The notes: generated by a model not told the origin, from the sequence alone. A DNA stretch of 8,289 nt from JAWPNA01 sp045402695 (GCA_045402695.1 JAWPNA010000277.1:1-8289), one strand, 5' to 3'. Counted from the first letter of the stretch, positions 1 through 7,026 are shown. Numbers and translations: made by a program.

Positions 1-888
1 CTTTCCGACGCTGACGACGGGAATGCTGAAGCCGTGCGAATTGATGAACGCCTTGATCCCGGCGGCGAGGTGAACGTGCGGCAGCGGCTGGTACCAGTCC
101 GCCGGCATGCACCGATCACCCGAGTAGCCGGTGTAAGGGTACAGCGGCTGGCCCGGCTTGTGAACCGCGTCCTCGAACTTGCCCCCCGCCGAGACGCTGA
201 TCCAGTCCACACCCAGCTTCGCCATCCGCAGCGCCATCTCTCGTGCGTCACGCAGCGTGTAGCCATCCTTGATGCACTCCTCGCCGTTGAAACGGACGCC
301 GAGAGGAAAGTCATGGCCGGCCTCGGCGCGTGCCGCCTGGATGACCTCGGTCATCAGCCGCATCCGGTTCTCCAGCGAACGGCCGTACTCGTCTTGACGG
401 CGGTTCCGCAGCGAGAGGAAGGACGACAGCGTGTAGGCGTGCGCCATGTGAAGCTCCACCGCGTCGTAGCCTGCCCGCCTCACGCGCGCGGCGGCTTCGG
501 CGTACTGGCGGACGACCACTCGGATCTCGGGCCTCCCGAGTTCGGAGACCTTCTGCCGCCATCCGCTGCGCGCGATCTTCAGGAAATGGATGATCTGGGC
601 AGCCGCCTTCGATGGGCTGATCTCGTGGATCGCGCGCAGCATCCCCGCGTGTCCGGCGATGAATGCGTCCTCGGACATCTTCAGCAACGGGCCGCTCTTG
701 CCGCCGTGCACCGACATCGCCTCCACCACGATCAATCCAGGCTCGCCGCGCGCGAAGCGTACGTAGCGGTCCATCACGTCGGCGTTGACGAACCCATCGT
801 CTCCCGCCAGCCGCGTGACCATCGCCGGCAGCACCACCCTGTTGGCGAGCGTCATCCCGTTGATCGTGATCGGCTCGAACAACGTCAT
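1..888 (-). CDS. Old Yellow Enzyme-family NADH:flavin oxidoreductase, C-terminus cut by window edge
   Basis: Residues 1-296 are visible and the protein runs off the left edge. It begins like FMN-dependent OYE/2,4-dienoyl-CoA reductase-type TIM barrels: LFEPITINGMTLANRVVLPA at residues 3-22. The active-site strand follows as ELHMAHAYTLSSFLS (145-159), with H147 and H150 matching the His pair that binds substrate in many OYEs, and then DEYGRSLENR (166-175), where the usual GGS is GRS. Such enzymes reduce activated C=C bonds of enones or dienoyl-CoA esters with NAD(P)H. Segment 249-261 (LYPYTGYSGDRCM) looks subfamily-specific. Whether a C-terminal Fe-S/FAD part follows, as in FadH, cannot be seen. 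The ATG at 888 lies 34 bases after the acyl-CoA dehydrogenase stop and has no strong ribosome binding site. As last visible gene of the operon it probably reduces a ring or dienoyl-CoA intermediate (inference). The family call is firm; the substrate is unknown. Confidence 0.9.
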   Translation of the reverse strand, partial: MTLFEPITINGMTLANRVVLPAMVTRLAGDDGFVNADVMDRYVRFARGEPGLIVVEAMSVHGGKSGPLLKMSEDAFIAGHAGMLRAIHEISPSKAAAQIIHFLKIARSGWRQKVSELGRPEIRVVVRQYAEAAARVRRAGYDAVELHMAHAYTLSSFLSLRNRRQDEYGRSLENRMRLMTEVIQAARAEAGHDFPLGVRFNGEECIKDGYTLRDAREMALRMAKLGVDWISVSAGGKFEDAVHKPGQPLYPYTGYSGDRCMPADWYQPLPHVHLAAGIKAFINSHGFSIPVVSVGK

Positions 889-922
889 CGGTTCTTCGCC
901 ATGTCGTTCCGCTCCGGCTTGC

Positions 923-2128
923 TCACGACTCCTTCAGCAACGTCCGCGCGATGATCGATCGTTGGATTTCGGAGGTCCCCTCGTAGATCCGCAGCGCGCG
1001 CACCTCGCGGTAGAGGCGTTCGACCACGTGCCCTTTCGTGACACCCAGTCCTCCGTGTATCTGCACCGCCTCGTCCACGATCCGTTGAGCGGACTCGGTG
1101 GCGAACAGCTTGGCCATCGCCGAAGCCCGGCGCGATGCGAACGCGCCGGCTGAGTCCGGCGTGTTCTGCGTCCTGTCCACGATTGAAGCGGCGCGCATCA
1201 CCATGAGTCGGGCCGCGTCGAGCCACATCGCCATGTCGGCCAGCTTGAAGCGGACGGCCTGCATCTCGGCGAGAGGACGGCCGAACTGACGGCGCGTCCG
1301 GGCCCGGTTAAGCGATTCGTCCAGCGCTCTGCGCGCCAACCCCGCAGCCGCCGCGCCAACGGTTGGCCGGAACCTCTCCAGCACCCGCATTGCCAGATCG
1401 AAGCCATCCCCCTCTCTCCCGATGAGGTGCGAGGAAGGGACGCGGCAGCCCGACATCTCCAGGGTGCCGATCGGATGCGGCGCGATCACCGTGAGCCGTG
1501 CCTTGATCGTGAAGCCCGGCGTGGCGGCATCCACCGCGAATGCGGAGATCCCCTTGCGTCCTTGTGCCTCCGGCCCCGTGCGCGCGAAGACGGTGTAGAG
1601 GTCTGCCAGCCCGGCATTGGAGATGTAGGTCTTCACGCCGTTCAGCACGTACTGGCCTCCCTCGCGCACGGCGCGGGCCGAGATCGAGCCGACATCAGAG
1701 CCGGCCTCGGGCTCCGTCATGGCGAAGGCTCCGATGATCTCCCCGCGCGCAACGCCGGGCAGATAGCGTTCCCTCAAATCGTGACTCCCTTCCAGCGAGA
1801 TGGCCGCCGAGCCCAGGCCCTGCATCACGAACATCACATCGGCCAACCCCGAGGCGTAGGCCAGCTCGTCGCGGATCACGCAGATCGCGCGCGTGGAGAC
1901 GGCGGTTACCTCCTCGACCTGGGTATAGGGGGGCGGGACCAGGTATCCCGTCAGCCCCGCTCCGGCCACGGCGCGCAACGCGTGGCGCGCCGCCTCATCC
2001 TCCTCGGCGTGCGAGCCGGGCTGGGGCCGGGACCCCGCCGCGCGCGCGGCCGCCCCCGCCGCTACGGCGACACGGCGCGCCAGCTCCCGCTCCGGGTCCG
2101 AAAGAACGTGCGACGTGACGTGGCTCAT
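923..2128 (-). CDS. acyl-CoA dehydrogenase
   Basis: A 401-residue FAD-dependent acyl-CoA dehydrogenase, normal length for the family. It oxidises an acyl-CoA to the 2,3-enoyl-CoA and passes electrons to electron-transfer flavoprotein. The first signature, FAMTEPEAGSD, is at 135-145. RTRRQFGRPL (277-286) is the conserved C-terminal-domain FAD/dimer segment. The second signature starts QIHGGLG (356-362) and ends YEGTSEIQ (382-389), where E383 matches the catalytic base of medium- and short-chain enzymes. The frame stays open upstream to 2389, but that stretch overlaps the hydratase gene and does not look like this family. ATG at 2128 was chosen because it overlaps the hydratase stop as ATGA and gives the expected length. 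There is no strong Shine-Dalgarno sequence, so translation is probably coupled to the upstream gene. Substrate unknown; context suggests a branched or alicyclic CoA ester. Confidence 0.95.
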   Translation of the reverse strand: MSHVTSHVLSDPERELARRVAVAAGAAARAAGSRPQPGSHAEEDEAARHALRAVAGAGLTGYLVPPPYTQVEEVTAVSTRAICVIRDELAYASGLADVMFVMQGLGSAAISLEGSHDLRERYLPGVARGEIIGAFAMTEPEAGSDVGSISARAVREGGQYVLNGVKTYISNAGLADLYTVFARTGPEAQGRKGISAFAVDAATPGFTIKARLTVIAPHPIGTLEMSGCRVPSSHLIGREGDGFDLAMRVLERFRPTVGAAAAGLARRALDESLNRARTRRQFGRPLAEMQAVRFKLADMAMWLDAARLMVMRAASIVDRTQNTPDSAGAFASRRASAMAKLFATESAQRIVDEAVQIHGGLGVTKGHVVERLYREVRALRIYEGTSEIQRSIIARTLLKES

Positions 2129-2922
2129 CGAGGCGAGCGACCGAAGACGGGACGCCGTTTCTCCAGGAATGCCCTGTACGCCTCCTCGAAGTCGGAGTGC
2201 TTCATGCAGATCGCCTGCGCCTCCGCTTCGATCTCCAGGGCCTCGGGCAGGCTGAACCCCAGCGAGCGGTTCAGGATCGTCTTGGTCATCTCGATGCCAA
2301 GGCGCGGGCCCGAGGCCACTGCCTCGGCCCACGCGAGTGTCTCCTCTTCCAGGCCGGAGGGGGCCACCACCCTGTTGACCAGCCCCCACCGCTCGGCCGT
2401 CTCCGCGTCCACGAACTCTCCGCGCATCAACAGCTCCGCGGCGCGCCCCGTGCCGACCAGCCGCGGCAGCAGGTAGGCGGCCCCCATGTCGGCTCCCGAG
2501 AGGCCCACCCTGACGAAGAGGAATGCGATGCGCGCGGCTTCAGAGGCAATGCGGAAGTCGCAGGCCAGCGCGAGCGCGGCTCCGGCGCCCGCCGTCACTC
2601 CGTTGAGGGCGGCGATGATGGGCTGCGGCGCCTCACGCATCATGAGGATCACCTCGCAGGTGAGCCGCGTGAAGGCGAGCAGCTCTTCGTCGGATCTGCC
2701 CTGAAGCCGTCCGATGATCTCCTTGACGTCGCCTCCGGAGGTGAAGGCGCGACCGGTTCCCGTCAGGATCACGGCGCGGATCGCCGGCTTGTTCTTGAAG
2801 GCGGAGAAGGTTTCGCGCAGCTCGTGGTACGTGTCGAACGTCAGGGCGTTGAGCACCTCGGGACGGTTCAGCGTGATGCGCGCGATGGGGCCCCTCTCTT
2901 CGTACAGAAACGTCGTGCTCAC
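2125..2922 (-). CDS. enoyl-CoA hydratase/isomerase (crotonase) family protein
   Basis: A 265-residue crotonase-fold protein, the usual length. Visible marks are ITLNRPEVLNAL (16-27), the oxyanion-loop segment FTSGGDVKE (60-68), LNGVTAGAGAALALACD (106-122) and LLPRLVGTGRAAELL (151-165). By alignment to mitochondrial crotonase, the position of catalytic Glu144 is A116 and that of Glu164 is about F136. The active-site loop instead reads GLSGADMGA (140-148) with D145, an acid placed roughly as in dienoyl-CoA isomerases. Plain enoyl-CoA hydration is therefore doubtful; isomerisation, ring hydrolysis or another CoA-enolate reaction is possible. The start is GTG at 2922, overlapping the MarR stop as GTGA and preceded by AAGGAG 8 bases upstream. 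It overlaps the acyl-CoA dehydrogenase start by 4 bases. The family is certain; the exact reaction is not. Confidence 0.93.
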   Translation of the reverse strand: MSTTFLYEERGPIARITLNRPEVLNALTFDTYHELRETFSAFKNKPAIRAVILTGTGRAFTSGGDVKEIIGRLQGRSDEELLAFTRLTCEVILMMREAPQPIIAALNGVTAGAGAALALACDFRIASEAARIAFLFVRVGLSGADMGAAYLLPRLVGTGRAAELLMRGEFVDAETAERWGLVNRVVAPSGLEEETLAWAEAVASGPRLGIEMTKTILNRSLGFSLPEALEIEAEAQAICMKHSDFEEAYRAFLEKRRPVFGRSPR

Positions 2923-3425
2923 CGTGGGTGCTCCTTCGATTCGCCCCTGACCCTTGCATGTCCGCCGTTTCCGGCGTGTTCGGCATGTTCCTCGAGAGCG
3001 TGGGCGAGACGCCCCAGAAGAACGCGAAGCTGCTCCATCTGGGAGCGCGGCATCGCGCGGAAGACCGATTCGATGTCACGAGCGTGGCCCGGCAGCAGCG
3101 ACGTCATCCTGCGCCGGCCTGCGGGCGTGAGGCGGATGAGGGTCGCCCTGCCGTCCGACTCGTGCGCCTCGCGGACCACCAGTCGCTCGCGCTCCAGGCG
3201 ATCCACGATCCCCGTGAGGTTGCCGGCGGTCACCAGCAGACTGCGGCTCAGGCCGGCGGACGTCATCCCCTGGGGGCTGCGGGAGAGCTGCGCCAGGACG
3301 TCGAACTGCGGAAGCGTCAGCCCGCCGCGCAGACTGCCGCGCGCCCGCCTGAGGACCAGGTTGTATGCCTTCATCAGGCGGATCCACACACTCACACCGA
3401 GCTGTTCCGGCAGATCGTCTCTCAC
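2919..3425 (-). CDS. MarR-family transcriptional regulator
   Basis: A 168-residue winged-helix regulator. The dimerisation helix is about residues 5-29 (VSVWIRLMKAYNLVLRR). LTLPQFDVLAQL (36-47) leads into the helix-turn-helix (MTSAGLSRSLLVTAGNLTGI within 54-73), then the recognition helix end VDRLERERLV (74-83) and a wing with the MarR hallmark DGRATLIRLTPAGR (91-104). MarR proteins bind short palindromes as dimers and often release DNA on binding a phenolic or aromatic-CoA ligand. The GTG at 3425 was chosen because it overlaps the RidA stop as GTGA and keeps the first helix complete; an internal ATG at residue 18 would cut that helix. The gene sits in mid-operon, so it should control its own expression, probably through the inverted repeat at 4617-4636 (inference). 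The C-terminus is Ala/Glu/His-rich and likely disordered. Confidence 0.92.
   Translation of the reverse strand: MRDDLPEQLGVSVWIRLMKAYNLVLRRARGSLRGGLTLPQFDVLAQLSRSPQGMTSAGLSRSLLVTAGNLTGIVDRLERERLVVREAHESDGRATLIRLTPAGRRRMTSLLPGHARDIESVFRAMPRSQMEQLRVLLGRLAHALEEHAEHAGNGGHARVRGESKEHPR
2931..2936 (-). promoter_or_regulatory. Shine-Dalgarno site of the crotonase-family gene
   Basis: AAGGAG on the minus strand, 8 bases before the GTG at 2922. It supports the GTG start and lies inside the last codons of the MarR gene. Confidence 0.7.
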
Positions 3426-3829
3426 AGGACTGCGGTCGCCTCCAGCTCGATCTTGGCGCTGGGATCGAACAATCCCTTCACCTCCAGCAGGGCCATGGCG
3501 GGGTAGTGCTTGCCCATGACGTTGCGATAAACATTGCCGAGGGCCTTCAAGCGTGCGCGGTAGATGGTGGCATCGGTGACATAGATGGTGAGGCGCGCGA
3601 TGGAACCGACGTCGCCGCCCGACGCGCGAACGACCTCCAGCACATTGAGCAGAGCCCTCTCGAACTGCGCGACCAGGTCGGAGGATATGATCGCGCCGTC
3701 CCCGTCGCACCCGATCTGCCCCGAGATGAAGAGGATACGGCCGCCCGCTGGGCCGCCGGCCAGGACGCCATGGGTGTACCCCCGCGGCCTCGGGAGCGAG
3801 TCCGGGTTGATCATCACGAACGGCTTCAT
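3422..3829 (-). CDS. RidA (YjgF/YER057c/UK114)-family protein lacking the catalytic Arg
   Basis: A 135-residue single-domain RidA-fold protein. Typical marks are LFISGQIGCDGDG (33-45), FERALLNVLEVVRASGGDV (56-74), ARLTIYVTD (78-86) and the C-terminal IELEATAVL (127-135). RidA proteins are cytosolic trimers; archetypal members hydrolyse reactive enamines and imines to ketones plus ammonia, using an Arg in the motif PAR. Here that motif reads YPAMALLEV (109-117), so the Arg105 position is M112. This puts it among the non-archetypal Rid groups, with activity uncertain. ATG at 3829 overlaps the dehydrogenase stop as ATGA, and the gene overlaps the MarR start by 4 bases. Its fixed place in a CoA-ester operon suggests it acts on a pathway intermediate, perhaps a ring-derived enamine or enol (inference). 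Confidence 0.93.
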   Translation of the reverse strand: MKPFVMINPDSLPRPRGYTHGVLAGGPAGGRILFISGQIGCDGDGAIISSDLVAQFERALLNVLEVVRASGGDVGSIARLTIYVTDATIYRARLKALGNVYRNVMGKHYPAMALLEVKGLFDPSAKIELEATAVL

Positions 3830-4593
3830 ATCTCCAGCGCCTCCCCGTTGATCGATCTCCCCTCGGTCGAGGTCAGGCGCAGTGCTGCGGTCGCGACCTG
3901 AACGGGGCTGATGAGCTCCCCTGACGGATTGAAGGCCGCGAGCCGGGCCAACGCCTGGTCGAGTGGCATCCCGGTCTTGAGCGCGATGCTCTCGGCGCTG
4001 CGGTGCGTCATGTCGGTATCCACATACCCAGGGCACAGTGCGTTGAGGGTGACCCCCTTGCCGGCCACCTCCCGGGCCACCGCCCTCGTGAACCCCACGA
4101 CGCCATGTTTTGCGGCGCAGTAGGCCGACACGTAGGCGAACCCCGTCAGGCCCGCGCGCGAGGCCACGTTGATGACGCGGCCCCAGCCTCTCTCGATCAT
4201 CGCCGGCAGGAAGGCATGCGTGCAGAGGAAAACGCTCGTCAAGTTGGCCGCGAGCATGCGGTTCCACAGCGGCAGGTCGGTGCGGACGAGAGGAGCGCTC
4301 TCGGCTCCTCCGGCGGCGTTGACGAGGATGTCCACCCGGCCGAGATCCCGAACCGCCGCGGCGGCCATCACAGCGACGTCTCGTTCCGATGTGACATCGG
4401 CCGTGAGGGCGGCAGCCCGCCGCCCGAGGCCGCGCACCTCGGCCCCGACACGCTCCGTCTCGGCGGGGGTTCGCGCGGCCACCGCGACATCGGCTCCCTC
4501 GCGCGCCAGCGCCAGCGCGATGGCGCGGCCGATGCCGCGGCCCCCTCCGGTGACCAGCGCGACGCGGCCGGCCAACTCTCCCGGCTCGGGCAT
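3826..4593 (-). CDS. SDR-family NAD(P)-dependent oxidoreductase
   Basis: A 255-residue classical short-chain dehydrogenase, standard length, and first gene of the operon. The cofactor motif TGGGRGIG is at 15-22, NAAG at 92-95, and the catalytic tetrad N117, S145, Y158 and K162 (YCAAK) is complete. PGYVDTDM follows the active site as in FabG-like enzymes. The second strand ends AARTP, without the acidic residue typical of NAD-specific members, which hints at NADP(H). It probably oxidises a 3-hydroxyacyl-CoA or cyclic alcohol, or reduces the ketone. ATG at 4593 was preferred to the GTG at 4602 because GAGAGG lies 8 bases upstream of the ATG but abuts the GTG. The stop overlaps the RidA start. 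Substrate not determinable. Confidence 0.95.
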   Translation of the reverse strand: MPEPGELAGRVALVTGGGRGIGRAIALALAREGADVAVAARTPAETERVGAEVRGLGRRAAALTADVTSERDVAVMAAAAVRDLGRVDILVNAAGGAESAPLVRTDLPLWNRMLAANLTSVFLCTHAFLPAMIERGWGRVINVASRAGLTGFAYVSAYCAAKHGVVGFTRAVAREVAGKGVTLNALCPGYVDTDMTHRSAESIALKTGMPLDQALARLAAFNPSGELISPVQVATAALRLTSTEGRSINGEALEI

Positions 4594-4601
4594 CAGACGC
4601 A

Positions 4602-4607
4602 CCTCTC
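4602..4607 (-). promoter_or_regulatory. Shine-Dalgarno site of the SDR gene
   Basis: GAGAGG on the minus strand, 8 bases before the ATG at 4593. It decides that start over the upstream GTG at 4602. Confidence 0.65.
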
Positions 4608-4616
4608 AAATGACAG

Positions 4617-4636
4617 ATACTTCAAGTCTAAAGTAT
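4617..4636 (-). promoter_or_regulatory. inverted repeat, candidate MarR operator
   Basis: On the plus strand ATACTT (4617-4622) and AAGTAT (4631-4636) are perfect inverted arms around an 8-base spacer, 20 bases in all. The left half also holds the small palindrome ACTTCAAGT (4619-4627). The site is AT-rich in a GC-rich region and lies just downstream of the candidate -10 element, where a bound dimer would block initiation. Its size fits MarR operators. The link to the MarR protein in the same operon is inference. Confidence 0.5.
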
Positions 4637-4643
4637 TCACCTT

Positions 4644-4674
4644 AGCCTACATCAGGCGTGGGGGGCGATGTCAA
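4644..4674 (-). promoter_or_regulatory. candidate sigma-70-type promoter of the SDR-led operon
   Basis: On the minus strand a perfect TTGACA (plus-strand 4669-4674) is followed after 19 bases by TAGGCT (4644-4649). The -10 keeps the key first, second and last bases of TATAAT. The spacing is longer than the usual 17, so basal strength may be low. It sits in the 105-base gap between the kinase stop and the SDR start; no clear hairpin terminator for the kinase is visible there. Confidence 0.45.
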
Positions 4675-4698
4675 GGCAGCGACGGAATGGTCGACTTC

Positions 4699-7026
4699 TC
4701 AGTCATCCCGCCGGGCCTTCCGTCGCATCCGCTCGACGAGAGCCACGAAGCGCAGTTCGGATCGGAGCGGAGAAAACACCGGATCATTCATCAGGTAATC
4801 GACATCGGTGTCGCCAAGATCCGCGTCCCGCTCCAGGGACGCGAGCGCGCCCCTCTGGTCGCCGGTCAGCATTCTGTACGCAGCCAGGTTGTAGTGGGCG
4901 ACCGGATTGTTCGGCAGCAGCCGCACTGCCTCCTCGCAGTGCTCGGCCGCGGTGCGGGTATCTCGCCGTCCGAGGTAGACATCGCAAAGGTTCGTGTGGG
5001 CCTTTGACAGGATCTCATTGTCGAACAGCTCCGACCGGCCGCTGTCCTCGCCAATCACTTTCTCGATCATCGCGACCCCTTCGTCTTGCCGCTTCGTCTC
5101 GAGCAGGACGACACCGAGACTGACGCGGGCGCGGCGGAGTTGAGGCTCGATCGACAGCGCTTTGCGGTAGTGCAACTCAGCTTCTCCGAGATTCTTCTCC
5201 GTGTACGCGATCTGGCCGAGGTTGTTGTGAGCCATCGCATGATTCGGATCGATCTCGAGCGCCTTGAGGGACTCCTGCCGCGCACGGACAAGCTCACCCT
5301 GTCTCCAGAGAATATCGCCCAGGTTGTTGTGCGCCGACGCGTGATCCGGGACGAGGTGGGCGACGATTTCGTAGTCGATTCGGGTGCCCACGAGATCCTC
5401 TGCCTCGGCACGGCAAATGCCCCGCCTCAGGATCGCCCAGAAATCCTGGGGGGCGATCTGTTCGGCGCGCGTGTACGGCTCAATGGCGGCCTTGCAATCT
5501 CCGCGGGCGCTCAGAGTGTCGCCAAGAAGGCGGAAATCGAGCGCGATTCGTGGCGGCGTCGCAAGAAACGCTTTCTCCTCACGCTGCGCCCCGTCGGCAT
5601 CGCCGAGCCGCCGCAGCAGGAGGCTCCTGATCATGTGGATGCTCGACAGACGCGGCCCAATCCGGGCCGCAGCCTCCAGGTCGTTCAGGGCTTCAGGAGT
5701 CTCACCGGGGATCTCGGTGCGTGACATGGCACGGCCGATGAGCGCGTCGAAGTTTGCCGGATCCATCAGAAGGGCCTGCGTGTACAGAGACGTGGCCTTC
5801 GCGTGATCGCCCGCTGCGGCAGTGAAGCCGCCGTCCTTGACAAGTGAGGCCACTTGGCTTGCCCGCATCAGACGGGAGGACTCGATGTGCGCACGGTACA
5901 GCCCACCGGAAACGATCAGGGCGACGAGGAGAAGCGAAAGAAGGATGGCGATGCCCGGCTTCCTGTGGACCCAGCGGGCGAGCCGGCCTGTCGGGCCTAC
6001 GGGATGCGCCATGATCGGTTCGTACCGGCGGAATCGCCCCAGATCCTCCGCGAATTCCTCGGCGCTGCCGTACCGGTGCGCTGGCGACTTGTCGAGGCTC
6101 TTGCCCAGAATCGTCTGCAGGTCGGCGGGGAGCCTTGCCACACCGTCGCCACGCAGGGCGGGAGCCACTGAGATGATCTTCTGGATATATCCTGCGGTCG
6201 TGTCGGCGGTGTAGGGCAGCCGGTCGTACAGGGTGCGATACAGCGTCACCCCCATCGAATAGATGTCAGAGCGAAGATCGACCTGCATGGTCGCGCGCCC
6301 CACCTGCTCGGGTGACATGTAGGCCACCGTTCCGATGAGCGACTCCTGCCGTGTGAGTCCCGCCAGGTGCCGCGCGCGTGCAAGGCCGAAATCCGCAATG
6401 CGTAGGCGCCCACTCGCCGCGTCAAGGATCAAGTTGGATGGTTTCAGGTCCCGGTGGACGATCCCTTTCCTGTGGGCATGGTCGAGCCCCATCAGCGCCC
6501 CCTCGAACCACTCCAGCACAAGCCTGGTCCGGGCGACGGGATCCGACGGGATCTCAAGAAACGCCGGACGCTCGCCGCGGGCGCGGCCGTGCAGGCGTTC
6601 GATCACTTCGTCCAGGCTGAGCCCATGCACCAGGGGCATGGTGTAATAGGGAATGCCGTCCAGCGTGCCGAAGTCGTACACCAGGACCAGGTTGGGGTGA
6701 TCGAGCGTCCCCGCGATCTGCGCCTCGCGCCGGAACCGGTCCTCCGATTCGTGGTCCTCCTTCCGCGCGAACAGCGTCTTCAGCGCCACCGTGCGGACCA
6801 TCACCGTATCCTCGGCCTCGTAGACGACTCCCATCCCCCCACGCCCGATCTCCCGCAAGATGCGGAACTTGCCGAACCTTTCTGGGAGTGCGAAGGCGGA
6901 GCGTGGCTGCAGTCCGATGGTCGGTGCTTCCGAGGCCGGTCGAGTCGCTGCGTTCCCCATGCACAGGGGACAGCCATCAGCCCCGGGCGGGAGGGGCGCG
7001 CGGCAGGAAGGGCAGAGGTCATTCAT
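4699..7026 (-). CDS. membrane-anchored Ser/Thr protein kinase with zinc-ribbon-like N-terminus and C-terminal TPRs
   Basis: From ATG 7026 the protein has 775 residues. Residues 5-8 and 19-22 are two CxxC pairs, like a small zinc ribbon. The Hanks-type kinase domain spans about 54-335: glycine loop GRGGMG (61-66), K83 in VALKTL, E101 of helix C, HRDLKPSN (191-198) with catalytic D193, DFG (212-214) and SPE (238-240) for the usual APE. All catalytic residues are present. One membrane helix lies at about 358-377 (GIAILLSLLLVALIVSGGLY), so the kinase should be cytosolic and the following part extracytoplasmic. Residues about 400-740 form a TPR array; the clearest units are 562-595 and 596-629 (AHNNLGDILWRQGEL, AHNNLGQIAYTEKNL). 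TPRs probably bind partner proteins. An alternative ATG at 7113 has a GGGGAG site 9 bases upstream and would add 29 residues, including CLRC. I prefer 7026 because TACAAT lies upstream and the zinc ribbon then begins the protein, but it has no Shine-Dalgarno site. The substrate is unknown. Confidence 0.92.
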   Translation of the reverse strand: MNDLCPSCRAPLPPGADGCPLCMGNAATRPASEAPTIGLQPRSAFALPERFGKFRILREIGRGGMGVVYEAEDTVMVRTVALKTLFARKEDHESEDRFRREAQIAGTLDHPNLVLVYDFGTLDGIPYYTMPLVHGLSLDEVIERLHGRARGERPAFLEIPSDPVARTRLVLEWFEGALMGLDHAHRKGIVHRDLKPSNLILDAASGRLRIADFGLARARHLAGLTRQESLIGTVAYMSPEQVGRATMQVDLRSDIYSMGVTLYRTLYDRLPYTADTTAGYIQKIISVAPALRGDGVARLPADLQTILGKSLDKSPAHRYGSAEEFAEDLGRFRRYEPIMAHPVGPTGRLARWVHRKPGIAILLSLLLVALIVSGGLYRAHIESSRLMRASQVASLVKDGGFTAAAGDHAKATSLYTQALLMDPANFDALIGRAMSRTEIPGETPEALNDLEAAARIGPRLSSIHMIRSLLLRRLGDADGAQREEKAFLATPPRIALDFRLLGDTLSARGDCKAAIEPYTRAEQIAPQDFWAILRRGICRAEAEDLVGTRIDYEIVAHLVPDHASAHNNLGDILWRQGELVRARQESLKALEIDPNHAMAHNNLGQIAYTEKNLGEAELHYRKALSIEPQLRRARVSLGVVLLETKRQDEGVAMIEKVIGEDSGRSELFDNEILSKAHTNLCDVYLGRRDTRTAAEHCEEAVRLLPNNPVAHYNLAAYRMLTGDQRGALASLERDADLGDTDVDYLMNDPVFSPLRSELRFVALVERMRRKARRDD

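Noticed and set aside
34..954. 306-codon open frame on the plus strand
   Set aside because: It lies opposite the OYE gene, is rich in Arg/His/Pro/Ala of low-complexity type, and matches no family; a GC-rich shadow frame.
2129..2389. N-terminal extension of the acyl-CoA dehydrogenase
   Set aside because: It lies wholly inside the crotonase gene in another frame, has no family similarity, and the ATGA start at 2128 gives the normal length.
1427..3519. Two long plus-strand frames (1427-2476 and 2197-3519)
   Set aside because: Antisense to the acyl-CoA dehydrogenase, crotonase and MarR genes, which have clear domain motifs; the plus-strand products do not.
3422..4609. 395-residue fusion containing RidA at its C-terminus
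   Set aside because: The upstream part is the SDR gene read out of frame (Arg/Gly-rich); RidA has its own ATG at 3829 and normal length.
4003..5007. 334-codon plus-strand frame spanning the SDR promoter
   Set aside because: Antisense to the SDR and the kinase TPR region, with no recognisable motif.
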